Positions 55,545 to 63,264 of a stretch of 64,000 bases of DNA are shown here, piece after piece. Within the stretch, counting starts at the first letter, position 1. Every line of letters starts with the position of its first letter. Source of the stretch: Lactobacillus jensenii DSM 20557 (lineage in GTDB: Bacteria; Bacillota; Bacilli; Lactobacillales; Lactobacillaceae). The notes beneath the pieces were generated by a model. The model was not told the DNA's origin. It saw only the letters and a program-made list of their open reading frames with translations, and ran no database searches. Where the stretch lies: NCBI RefSeq assembly GCF_001436455.1, contig NZ_AYYU01000005.1, positions 28,123 through 92,122 on the forward strand, read 5' to 3'. The position numbers and the translations under genes are program-made.

Positions 55545-55815
55545 AACAAAAAAGCACTCATCCCAAAAGGACGAGTGCTCGCGTTACCACCTTTAATTCG
55601 TCTACTACTTACATAGTAAACCTCAATAAGTATCTCTAGAAATACCTTGCTTTGTTAACGAGAGCAACCCCGCTAATGACTAAATATCGCCATTAGTGAT
55701 CATTCCTAGCCCATATTCATCAAAGACTCAAGTCTCCCTTTCACCTAACGGAGCTCTCTAAATCATGAAATTACTTCAACTACTCTGCTATTCAAGATCA
55801 AGATTAATTAATTAA
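55545..55815 (-). ncRNA. Methionine T-box riboswitch upstream of metQNI
   Basis: T-box core AAAGGTGGTAACGCG (complement at about 55579-55593), terminator AGCACTCGTCC/GGATGAGTGCT with T-run (55547-55578), and a specifier AUG in GAATATGGGC (AUG complement at 55712-55714). This explains the bulk of the 395-nt gene-free stretch before metQ. Uncharged tRNA-Met should favour readthrough. Confidence 0.93.
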
Positions 55816-55830
55816 ATTTGTTGATACTAG

Positions 55831-55857
55831 ATTATAATGTTTCTCTAATCATGTCAA
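55831..55857 (-). promoter_or_regulatory. metQNI promoter
   Basis: TTGACA (55852-55857) and TATAAT (55831-55836), both consensus, but separated by only 15 nt. Confidence 0.55.
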
Positions 55858-55918
55858 GAAAAATTTGTTTGAAATATTAATTTATTTTGATTAATATAAT
55901 TTTTAATAGGAGGTAAAT

Positions 55919-56284
55919 ATGATTAAAGAATTTAAGGATTTTATTTCAAGAGGTAACGTTTTAGATTTGGCAGTTGGTGTAATTATTGGATCTGCGTTTA
56001 CTTCAATTGTCAACTCATTAGTAACTAACTTATTGAATCCATTTTTAGGATTATTTTTAGGTAAGATTGATTTATCTAACCTTATTCTTAAAGTTGGCGG
56101 AGCTAGTTTTAAATTTGGTAGCTTTATCAATTCTATAATTAATTTCTTAATTATTGCATTTGTAGTATTCTTAATTGTAAAGAGTGTTAACAAGTTAATG
56201 CCAAAACCTGAAAAAAAGCCAGCTGGTCCTACTCCAGAGCAAGAATACTTACGAGAAATTCGTGATTTATTAAAAAATAAATAA
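55919..56284 (+). CDS. mscL: Large-conductance mechanosensitive channel
   Basis: Homopentameric channel that opens under membrane tension to release solutes on hypo-osmotic shock. The 121-residue protein begins with the amphipathic helix MIKEFKDFISRGNVLDLAVGVIIG, with the pore helix TM1 at about 16-44. TM2 is at about 69-90, and a charged C-terminal bundle (EQEYLREIRDLL) follows. AGGAGGT lies 4 nt before the ATG. A TATAAT at 55895-55900 is near the start and may be incidental in AT-rich DNA. Confidence 0.97.
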   Translation: MIKEFKDFISRGNVLDLAVGVIIGSAFTSIVNSLVTNLLNPFLGLFLGKIDLSNLILKVGGASFKFGSFINSIINFLIIAFVVFLIVKSVNKLMPKPEKKPAGPTPEQEYLREIRDLLKNK

Positions 56285-56294
56285 TCATATATTT

Positions 56295-56320
56295 AAAGGC
56301 CCTTGAGGCCTTTTTATTTT
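56295..56320 (+). terminator. mscL terminator
   Basis: AAAGGCC-CTTGA-GGCCTTT hairpin followed by a T-rich run, 11 nt past the stop. Confidence 0.85.
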
Positions 56321-56397
56321 ACCAAAAAATATTGCAATAATTTCTAAAATTCGGGAAAATTATTTTTGTGCTTAATTTAGAAAAAGGGAGTTTAATT

Positions 56398-57003
56398 ATG
56401 GGAAATTTTTTCTTATGGATATTTTTATCCATTATTGGCTATTTCATAGCCAAAAAGTGGTTATTTAAAGCTCAACCACATTCTATTAGAATTTATGCGG
56501 TAGTTTTTAGCATTTCAGCATTAGGGTTGGCTGTTACTACTCACCCTACCACTAAACCGACAACACATTATCTTGTGAAAAAAGTTAAGGCTGATAATTT
56601 TTCCAGCAATAAGGCCGCTAATGAAAGTTTAAGTGCTGAAAAGTCTAGCTTACAAGAACAAGCAAATCAACTAAAAGAACAAGTTTCTAGCGCTGAAGAA
56701 GAATCTGACGCAATCGCCAGTTCAAAAGAAGCTCAATCTAGTAAAGCTGCAGCTAAGGCTCAAGCTGAAGCAGAAAGTAGCTCAATTGCTCAGGCTAAGG
56801 CTCAAGAGCCAAAACAAAACACTAGCAAAACTAATCAAGGCGACTTGAATACTGCAACTACTGGAAGAATAGTTGGAAATGCACATTCAAAAATTTATCA
56901 TGTTCCAGGTCAAGCTGGTTACAGAATGAATAGCGCAAATGCAGTGTATTTTAATTCTGAGCAAGAGGCTATTGCAGCTGGATATAGAAGGGCTAAAAGA
57001 TAA
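56398..57003 (+). CDS. Membrane protein with coiled coil and sunset-like C-terminal domain
   Basis: 201 residues from the ATG at 56398, 7 nt after AAAAGGGAG (an in-frame upstream start lacks a ribosome binding site). Two hydrophobic segments (about 3-19, 29-47) are followed by a coiled coil (about 70-105) and an Ala/Ser/Gln-rich linker. The C-terminal domain, VGNAHSKIYHVPGQAGYRMN ... YFNSEQEAIAAGYRRAKR, matches the sunset-type domain often attached to nuclease-linked proteins, but without its cysteines. Its stop overlaps the next ATG (nuclease gene), so the two probably act together at the membrane. Function unknown. Confidence 0.75.
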   Translation: MGNFFLWIFLSIIGYFIAKKWLFKAQPHSIRIYAVVFSISALGLAVTTHPTTKPTTHYLVKKVKADNFSSNKAANESLSAEKSSLQEQANQLKEQVSSAEEESDAIASSKEAQSSKAAAKAQAEAESSSIAQAKAQEPKQNTSKTNQGDLNTATTGRIVGNAHSKIYHVPGQAGYRMNSANAVYFNSEQEAIAAGYRRAKR

Positions 57004-57866
57004 TGAAAAATAAAAAGTTATTAATTTCTATCTTACTCACCATTTTATTTTTTGGAGCTGGAATTAATGGCAACCTTAATTCTACACAAGAAAGTCAAAA
57101 GCCAAAAGTTATTACTAAAGTCAAATATGATAAAAGTGAAGTTAAAAAATCAGATCAACTGGATGATGAAAATTCTGAACTATCTGATGATATTCAAGAG
57201 TTAAAAACTCAAATCAGGGATTATAAAAAGGCCCTTAAAAAGTTAGGAAAAACTGCTCAAACTGATTCAGCAAAAACAGAAACTGCTAGTGCTAATTTAG
57301 CCAGCTTAAATTATAGTGGCAAAGACATAATCACTGTCAATAATAATAACCCATCATTTACCAAGTCAGATTTATCAACAGCTAATGGCGCATGGCAAAG
57401 TTATGGTGACTTAGATAACTTAAATCGTGCATCAGCGGCAAATGCTCTACTTAATGTAAGCTTAATGCCAACAGCTAAGCGTGAGCCATTACATGTTAAT
57501 CCAACTGGCTGGCATAACAAAAAAATCAGTGGTGGCTGGCTCTATAACCGTTGTCACCTAATTGGCTATCAGCTTACTGGACAAAACAATAATTGGAAGA
57601 ACTTAATTACCGGTACCCGCCAATTAAATGATCCAGATATGCTCAAATATGAAAATGAAGTTGCAAATTATGTAAAGCAGTCCAAGCATCATTTTGTACG
57701 GTATCGTGTGACTCCAATCTTTAGAGGAACTGAATTACTTGCACGCGGAGTTCAAATGGAGGCTCAGTCGACTGGCGAAAATACGGTTCATTTCAATGTA
57801 TATATTTTTAATGTGCAACCTGGCTATAATTTAAATTATAGTGATGGTACAAGCCAAGTTGCATAA
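57003..57866 (+). CDS. Membrane-anchored DNA/RNA non-specific endonuclease (EndA-like)
   Basis: 287-residue beta-beta-alpha-Me nuclease. An N-terminal anchor or signal segment (about 5-22) is followed by a coiled-coil linker (about 50-82) and the catalytic domain (about 100-280). The catalytic histidine is in YNRCHLIGYQL (His185), with metal-site asparagine in NNWKNLITGTRQLN (about 196-209). Streptococcal EndA, of the same family, degrades one DNA strand during uptake and can act on extracellular DNA. Here the DRGH box reads NRCH. It is paired with the preceding sunset-domain gene. Confidence 0.88.
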   Translation: MKNKKLLISILLTILFFGAGINGNLNSTQESQKPKVITKVKYDKSEVKKSDQLDDENSELSDDIQELKTQIRDYKKALKKLGKTAQTDSAKTETASANLASLNYSGKDIITVNNNNPSFTKSDLSTANGAWQSYGDLDNLNRASAANALLNVSLMPTAKREPLHVNPTGWHNKKISGGWLYNRCHLIGYQLTGQNNNWKNLITGTRQLNDPDMLKYENEVANYVKQSKHHFVRYRVTPIFRGTELLARGVQMEAQSTGENTVHFNVYIFNVQPGYNLNYSDGTSQVA

Positions 57867-57871
57867 AACAT

Positions 57872-57923
57872 AAAAAGGTATTTAGCTCGAGTTGTTGTGA
57901 TACTCAGGCTAAATACCTTTTTG
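57872..57923. terminator. Bidirectional terminator
   Basis: AAAAAGGTATTTAGC/GCTAAATACCTTTTT long hairpin between the converging nuclease and glycosyltransferase genes, T-runs on both strands. Confidence 0.88.
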
Positions 57924-57924
57924 A

Positions 57925-58854
57925 TTATTTTTTCTCTTTAACAATATAAATTGGACGATGTTTTACTTGTAAATAAATTCTGCCAATATACTTACCGACA
58001 ATTCCAATACATAGCAATTGAATTCCACCTAAGAAAAGAATAATTGAAACCATTGATGCCCAACCAAAAATACTACTCATAGGTGACATAATCTTTCTAA
58101 TAATAATAAAGATTATACTAATCACAGAAATTGCTGAAGTTACTGAACCTGTCCAAACAGCCAAACTTAAAGGTGCTTGTGAAAAGTCACTAATTCCATC
58201 CATAGCATATTTAAACAATTGCCAAGTTGACCAATCACTTTCTCCAGCAACTCTTTCTACATTGTGGTAATCAAGATACTTGGTCTTAAATCCTACCCAA
58301 GAAAAAATTCCTTTAGAAAATCTGCTATATTCTCTCATTGAAAGAATTGCATCGACCATTTGACGTGTCATCATTCTAAAATCACGTGCACCTGGAACAA
58401 TTTCTGTGTTAGAAATTTTATTGATACACTTGTAGAACATATCACTTAAAAATGACTTAATCTTCGCTTCGCCAGTTCGGTCCACTCTGCGTGTTCCGAT
58501 ACAGTCATACTCTCCACTTTGTAATTCCTTATACATTTCTGGTAGAAATTCTGGTGGGTCTTGCAAATCAACATCCATCACAACTACATAATCACCTGTT
58601 GCAGCATCAAGCCCAGCTAACAATCCAGCTTCTTTACCGAAGTTTCTTGAAAAAGAAATATAGTGAACATGCTTTTCGTCTTTTTCATGTAAGGCTCTCA
58701 TCTCTGAAAGTGAATTATCATGTGAACCATCATTTACAAACCAATATTCAGGTTCAATATCCATTTTAGTTACTACTTTTTGGACTGCATCATAAAATAA
58801 AGGGATTGATTCTTCCTCATTATAACAAGGAACGATAATTGAAAGTTTATCCAT
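57925..58854 (-). CDS. GT2 glycosyltransferase, GtrB/DPM1-like
   Basis: 309-residue family 2 glycosyltransferase that likely transfers a sugar from a nucleotide donor to undecaprenyl phosphate at the inner face. The catalytic domain (about 1-225) opens SIIVPCYNEEESIPLFY and has the metal/nucleotide motif MDVDLQDPPEF (about 94-104) and a QxxRW-like region. Two C-terminal hydrophobic segments (about 232-256, 266-288) anchor it. A GtrA-like protein is encoded upstream, the usual partner in GtrABC-type wall or teichoic-acid glycosylation. The polymer-specific transferase is not in this window. Confidence 0.9.
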   Translation of the reverse strand: MDKLSIIVPCYNEEESIPLFYDAVQKVVTKMDIEPEYWFVNDGSHDNSLSEMRALHEKDEKHVHYISFSRNFGKEAGLLAGLDAATGDYVVVMDVDLQDPPEFLPEMYKELQSGEYDCIGTRRVDRTGEAKIKSFLSDMFYKCINKISNTEIVPGARDFRMMTRQMVDAILSMREYSRFSKGIFSWVGFKTKYLDYHNVERVAGESDWSTWQLFKYAMDGISDFSQAPLSLAVWTGSVTSAISVISIIFIIIRKIMSPMSSIFGWASMVSIILFLGGIQLLCIGIVGKYIGRIYLQVKHRPIYIVKEKK

Positions 58855-58886
58855 TTTTTTCCTTCTTTAAACAAAATTCACTATTC

Positions 58887-58895
58887 ATTATACCA
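58887..58895 (-). promoter_or_regulatory. Extended -10 promoter of the GT2 gene
   Basis: Minus strand TGG-TATAAT (TGn extended -10) 33 nt before the GT2 start; no clear -35. Confidence 0.5.
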
Positions 58896-58926
58896 ATAAA
58901 ACACTTACAATATCCATCATTTAATC

Positions 58927-58951
58927 AAAAAAGAAGCCTATTACAGCTTCT
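58927..58951 (-). terminator. gtrA-like gene terminator
   Basis: AAGAAGC-TGTAATA-GCTTCTT hairpin with T-run touching the GtrA stop codon. Confidence 0.7.
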
Positions 58952-59367
58952 TACAATTCTTCTTTTTTGAAAGTAAATACTTTATTAACAACAAACTGAA
59001 GCATAGTTGCTAAAAATGTTGAAATTACTTTGACAACCATTTCATTTTGATGCATTAAAGTTACAAAAATAAATAAACAAGTTGTGGTAATTAAAGTTGT
59101 AATTTGGCCGATAATATAATATTTAATAAATCGACTTAACAAGTGATCACGAACATGAAAATTCAAATAAGTATTCATATAGAAGTTATTGACTAAAGCA
59201 CAACTTGAACTAATAAAGTTAGCTACTTCAACTGGCAAAGCGGTAAACTTGGTTAACAGCCAAAATAAACCAAAATCAATAAACAGACCAAATACGCCAA
59301 TAAAGCCATAAATCACAAATTCACGAAAATCGTCTGACTTAATCAGACTAATAATCTTTTCTATCAT
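58951..59367 (-). CDS. GtrA family membrane protein
   Basis: 138-residue protein with four hydrophobic segments (about 15-38, 45-65, 82-104, 113-132). The N-terminus REFVIYGFIGVFGLFIDFG and central NNFYMNTYLNF match the GtrA/DPMS-like family, proposed to flip or position polyprenyl-phosphate sugars. The adjacent GT2 gene is consistent. It lies 9 nt downstream of folA, so it may be on the thyA-folA transcript. Confidence 0.88.
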   Translation of the reverse strand: MIEKIISLIKSDDFREFVIYGFIGVFGLFIDFGLFWLLTKFTALPVEVANFISSSCALVNNFYMNTYLNFHVRDHLLSRFIKYYIIGQITTLITTTCLFIFVTLMHQNEMVVKVISTFLATMLQFVVNKVFTFKKEEL

Positions 59368-59376
59368 AACTACTTC

Positions 59377-59880
59377 CTACTTTCTAAGATAGGTTAAAAA
59401 GCTGTAATCATATGGATTATTTTCATCAGCTGTAAACGTTTCTCTTTTTATTAATTTAAATGCTGAATAGTCAATTGCTGGCATTGTAGTATCGGCCTTA
59501 AAAATTCCATCAATCTCGGTTTTTTCAAGGCAATCTACAATATCTTTCAATCCTTCAAACACACTCACACCACCAATAACAGCTATCTGTTCTTCTTTAT
59601 GAGCGGACAAGTACTCTCTTAATTGCTTCATAGAAGTGACAAAATCTACTTGACTGTTATTTTGAAATTTCTCAATTAGTGCTTCATCGTGTGTTAATAC
59701 CAAGTGCTTTCGCTTCGGTAAAACAAATGGCAAACTGAGAAAAGTGTTCTTCCCCATCACCATCGTCTTGCCCATTGTTTTTTCTTTAAAATGTGCTAAA
59801 TCAGCTGGTAAATGCCAAGGAAGATGTCCCTGATAGCCAATTTGATGCTGATTATCTTCAGCCCAGACAAAACTGATCAT
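59377..59880 (-). CDS. folA: Dihydrofolate reductase
   Basis: Reduces dihydrofolate to tetrahydrofolate with NADPH, regenerating the cofactor spent by ThyA. The 167-residue sequence has IGYQGHLPWHLPADLAHFKE (about 13-32, the substrate loop with catalytic Asp at about 27), GKTMVMGKNTFLSLP (about 37-51) and a GG-containing AVIGGVSVFEG (about 100-110). It follows thyA by 9 nt, the standard thyA-folA pair. Confidence 0.95.
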   Translation of the reverse strand: MISFVWAEDNQHQIGYQGHLPWHLPADLAHFKEKTMGKTMVMGKNTFLSLPFVLPKRKHLVLTHDEALIEKFQNNSQVDFVTSMKQLREYLSAHKEEQIAVIGGVSVFEGLKDIVDCLEKTEIDGIFKADTTMPAIDYSAFKLIKRETFTADENNPYDYSFLTYLRK

Positions 59881-59889
59881 ATTTTTCTC

Positions 59890-60846
59890 CTATACAGCTA
59901 CTGGTGCTTTAATAACACCATGATGTTTATAATCCAGCACCTTGATATCTTCCATTTCAAAGTCAGAAATATTTTTCTTAGCTGAATTAAGCCAAAGTTT
60001 TGGACTATCAAAAGGATCGCGTGCTAATTGTTTTTCAACTTGATCAAAGTGGTTTTTGTAAATATGAGCATCGCCTAGTGTGTGGACAAATTCACCCACT
60101 TCAAAACCAGTTTGTCTTGCAACTAAACTTAAAAGTAGTGAATATGATGCAATGTTAAATGGTACACCCAAGAACATATCACCACTGCGTTGATAAAGCT
60201 GCAAGCTTAGCTTATTATCTGCAACATAAAATTGGAACAAGGTATGACAAGGAGGCAGTGCACTTGTTGGAACATCCTCTGGATTCCAAGCAGAAACAAT
60301 CATTCTTCTTGAATCTGGGTGAGTTTGTAATTGATTTAAAACATCTTGAATTTGGTCAATGCTGCCGCCAGAGCGTTTTTTCCAGTGGCGCCACTGCGCA
60401 CCATAAACATCACCTAAATTACCGTACTTTTCAGCAAAAGCTTCGTCTGACAATATGCGTTCAGTAAATAGCTTCATTTGTTCATCATATAGCTTCTTAA
60501 AGTCCGCATCTTTTTGACTTCTAAGACCAAAATCATTCATATCAGGTCCTTGGTATTCAGGTGAATTAACCCAATTCTTAAAGGCCCATTCATCCCAAAT
60601 ATGATTTTTATGTTCTAACAAGAACTTGATATTGGTATCACCTCTTAAAAACCAAAGAAGTTCACTTTTAATTAAACCAAAAGGAACTTTCTTAGTAGTA
60701 ACTAAAGGAAAGCCTTGAGATAAGTCAAATCTCATCTGAGCTCCAAATTTTGATCGAGTGCCTGTTCCTGTTCGATCAGTTTTATCATGACCTGTTTCCA
60801 TGATATTTTTTAATAAATCCAGATATGGTTGTTCTAAGACCGCCAT
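59890..60846 (-). CDS. thyA: Thymidylate synthase
   Basis: Makes dTMP from dUMP using methylenetetrahydrofolate. The 318-residue length is the L. casei-type long form, with an insertion at about 85-140 ([17 protein letters not shown]) compared with E. coli (264). The catalytic cysteine is in [12 protein letters not shown] (about 198-202), and R-binding residues in [13 protein letters not shown] [10 protein letters not shown] and SWNPEDVP are visible. folA follows directly. Dihydrofolate made here is recycled by its neighbour. Confidence 0.97.
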   Translation of the reverse strand: MAVLEQPYLDLLKNIMETGHDKTDRTGTGTRSKFGAQMRFDLSQGFPLVTTKKVPFGLIKSELLWFLRGDTNIKFLLEHKNHIWDEWAFKNWVNSPEYQGPDMNDFGLRSQKDADFKKLYDEQMKLFTERILSDEAFAEKYGNLGDVYGAQWRHWKKRSGGSIDQIQDVLNQLQTHPDSRRMIVSAWNPEDVPTSALPPCHTLFQFYVADNKLSLQLYQRSGDMFLGVPFNIASYSLLLSLVARQTGFEVGEFVHTLGDAHIYKNHFDQVEKQLARDPFDSPKLWLNSAKKNISDFEMEDIKVLDYKHHGVIKAPVAV

Positions 60847-60898
60847 AAAATCGCTCCTTATATTTACAATGTTTCTAGCTTATCATATTTCAGACTAA

Positions 60899-60926
60899 TT
60901 GATGTCCAAATTAAAATAAATATAAT
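60899..60926 (+). promoter_or_regulatory. Promoter of the SPFH protein gene
   Basis: TTGATG (60899-60904) and TATAAT (60921-60926) with a 16-nt spacer, 27 nt before the ATG. Confidence 0.6.
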
Positions 60927-60953
60927 AAAATACTCATAAGGAGGAATAAAAAA

Positions 60954-61826
60954 ATGATATTTTCTATCTCAACCCTATTAATTGCAATTATAGTTGTCGT
61001 ATTAATTATCTTTTCTTGTTCAATTGTGCCACAAAATTATGAAGGTTTAGTGGAGACTTGGGGAAAATATTCTAAAACTGAAAAGGCGGGACTAATTTTT
61101 ATCATTCCATTAATTCAGCGAGTTCGTAAAGTATCACTCGCACTTCAACCCCTTGAAATTAGTAAATATTCAATTATCACCAAAGATAATGCTGAAGTTT
61201 CAACTAGTTTGACATTGAATTACCAAGTAACTGATTCATTCAAGTACTTCTACAACAACACAGACTCAGTTGAGTCAATGGTTCAATTAGTTCGGGGACA
61301 TTTGCGTGACATTATCGGTCGAATGGACTTAAATGATGCCTTAGGTTCAACTAGTCAGATTAACGCTCAACCTGCTGATGCAATTGGCGACTTAACCAAT
61401 GTTTATGGTATTCGAGTAATCCGGGTAAACGTTGATGAATTACTTCCAAGTAAAGAAATCCAACGTGCAATGGATAAGCAATTAACTGCAGATCGTGAAA
61501 AAACTGCTACAATTGCTAAGGCTGAAGGTGAAGCTCGTAATATCGAATTAACTACTAAGGCCAAAAATGACGCCTTAGTTGCCACTGCAAAGGCTAAAGC
61601 AGAAGCAATTAAAACCCAAGCAGATGCGGAAAAATACCGAATAGAACAATTAAAAGCTGCATTAGCTGATGCTCCAGATGATTACTTTAAGAATCAAAGT
61701 ATTGCTGCATTTAAGGATTTAGCCAAGGGTGAAAACAATCTAATTGTGATGGATAAGGACAACTTAACGCAATTAGGTAACATCCCTGCTGTTAGAGAAA
61801 TTTGGAAAAAGCAAGATCAAGATTAG
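60954..61826 (+). CDS. SPFH/band 7 (stomatin-like) membrane protein
   Basis: 290-residue protein with one N-terminal membrane helix (about 4-23) followed by a band 7 domain (about 25-190; VPQNYEGLVETWGKY, LPSKEIQRAMDKQLTADREKTA) and an Ala/Lys/Glu-rich coiled coil (about 180-230) typical of stomatin/flotillin-like scaffolds. It likely oligomerises at the cytoplasmic membrane and organises membrane microdomains or proteases. No NfeD partner gene is next to it, so it stands alone. AAGGAGG lies 8 nt before the ATG. Confidence 0.9.
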   Translation: MIFSISTLLIAIIVVVLIIFSCSIVPQNYEGLVETWGKYSKTEKAGLIFIIPLIQRVRKVSLALQPLEISKYSIITKDNAEVSTSLTLNYQVTDSFKYFYNNTDSVESMVQLVRGHLRDIIGRMDLNDALGSTSQINAQPADAIGDLTNVYGIRVIRVNVDELLPSKEIQRAMDKQLTADREKTATIAKAEGEARNIELTTKAKNDALVATAKAKAEAIKTQADAEKYRIEQLKAALADAPDDYFKNQSIAAFKDLAKGENNLIVMDKDNLTQLGNIPAVREIWKKQDQD

Positions 61827-61846
61827 TTAGCTACAATTAAATTGCA

Positions 61847-61879
61847 TAAAAAAGCCATCTCAAGTTGAGATGGCTTTTT
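61847..61879. terminator. Bidirectional terminator
   Basis: AAAAAAGCCATCTCAA/TTGAGATGGCTTTTT hairpin between the converging SPFH and permease genes. Confidence 0.9.
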
Positions 61880-61881
61880 AT

Positions 61882-63264
61882 TTACTTATTCTTTTTATGC
61901 ATTCTTCTGAAATAGTATTCTGTTGCACTTGCTAATAATACCAAGGCACCAACTGTCACTGAAACTCTTGTTTCATCATTTAAGAACATAAAGAATACAA
62001 TTAAAACTAAAATAGCAAAAGCAAAGAAATTTGAATATGGATATAGTGGCAACTTAAATGGGTGTTTTTTCATAATTTCTGGATTATGTTTTCTAAACTT
62101 ATATTCAGCAAGCAAAATAACAAACCAGGCTACCATCCCTGGCAAAACAGATGAACTGTAAACAATAACAAAGATTTCATCCATAGTCTTGTTAATGGTT
62201 GAAAGAATAAAGTTCAATACAAATCCAATCAAAATCCCAGAGGTAATCCCCACAATTGCCTTACTTGGGACAATCTTCTTAGAAATCTTTCCAAATATTT
62301 TTGGTGCATCACCCTCATTCGCCAACTTAAAAAGCATTCTACTTGAAGAGTAAATCCCACTGTTAGCACCTGACAAAGCAGCTGTTAAAACAACAAAGTT
62401 GATTATTGAAGCTGCCCCAGTAATCCCAACTTTAGTAAAGGTTTCTACGAATGGTGAACCAATAGCTGAAAGTTGGTTCCATGGATAGATAGAAACAATT
62501 ACAAAAATTGCTCCAACATAGAAAATTAAAATTCGCCATAAAACTGACTTTACACTTTTAACTACTGCTTCCTTAGGATTTGCTACTTCACCAGCACTAA
62601 TCCCAATTAATTCAATCCCTTGGTAAGAACCAACAATAATTGACATTGAAAAAATGAATCCCTTTAGGCCCCCAGTGAAGAACCCACCATGACTCCATAA
62701 ATTACTAAAGCCAACAGGTTTCCAATTGTTACCTAGTCCAAGTAAAATTACTAAAAGTCCAACAATAATCATTAAGACAATTGTAACTACTTTAATCATT
62801 GAGAACCAAAATTCAAGGCTAGCATAAGCCTTGGCACTAGCCAAGTTTGCTAAAAGTAAGAAGCCAATAATAATGATTCCAACGAGTAAAGCCGGGGTCT
62901 TTGGCCACCAAAACTTCAAATACTCAGTTGCCGCAACAACTTCACTAATTCCAACAACAATATATTGAAAAACAGCAGCCCATTCAGCCATATTACCTGC
63001 TAAAGGATGCACATATTCAGTTGCATAGTCGGCAAAAGAACCTGTCCCTGGGTTAACATAAAGCATTTCACCTAATGCTCGCATAACAATATAAAGAATA
63101 AGCCCAACAAAAATATATGCTAAAAGTACAGAAGGACCTGTCCATTTAATAGTTGAAGTTGACCCCATAAAAAGTCCGACTCCAATTGCTCCACCAAGAG
63201 AAATCATTTCCATTTGGCCGGCAGTCATCGAGCGTTTTAACTTTGGTGCATTATTTTCTGCCAT
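61882..63264 (-). CDS. APC family amino-acid permease (copy 2)
   Basis: 460-residue cytoplasmic-membrane permease with about 12 hydrophobic segments. The N-terminus (MISLGGAIGVGLFMGSTSTIKWTGPS, about 20-45) is the amino-acid transporter family opening with the helix-1 GxG substrate loop. EYKFRKHNPEIMKKHPFKLPLYPYSNFFAF near the C-terminus resembles the AAT/LysP-type lactobacillar permeases. Its start overlaps the end of the upstream copy by 14 nt. The amino acid transported is unknown. Confidence 0.9.
   Translation of the reverse strand: MAENNAPKLKRSMTAGQMEMISLGGAIGVGLFMGSTSTIKWTGPSVLLAYIFVGLILYIVMRALGEMLYVNPGTGSFADYATEYVHPLAGNMAEWAAVFQYIVVGISEVVAATEYLKFWWPKTPALLVGIIIIGFLLLANLASAKAYASLEFWFSMIKVVTIVLMIIVGLLVILLGLGNNWKPVGFSNLWSHGGFFTGGLKGFIFSMSIIVGSYQGIELIGISAGEVANPKEAVVKSVKSVLWRILIFYVGAIFVIVSIYPWNQLSAIGSPFVETFTKVGITGAASIINFVVLTAALSGANSGIYSSSRMLFKLANEGDAPKIFGKISKKIVPSKAIVGITSGILIGFVLNFILSTINKTMDEIFVIVYSSSVLPGMVAWFVILLAEYKFRKHNPEIMKKHPFKLPLYPYSNFFAFAILVLIVFFMFLNDETRVSVTVGALVLLASATEYYFRRMHKKNK

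Noticed and set aside
55903..56193. Minus-strand ORF of 96 codons
   Set aside because: Antisense to mscL, whose sequence is unmistakable.
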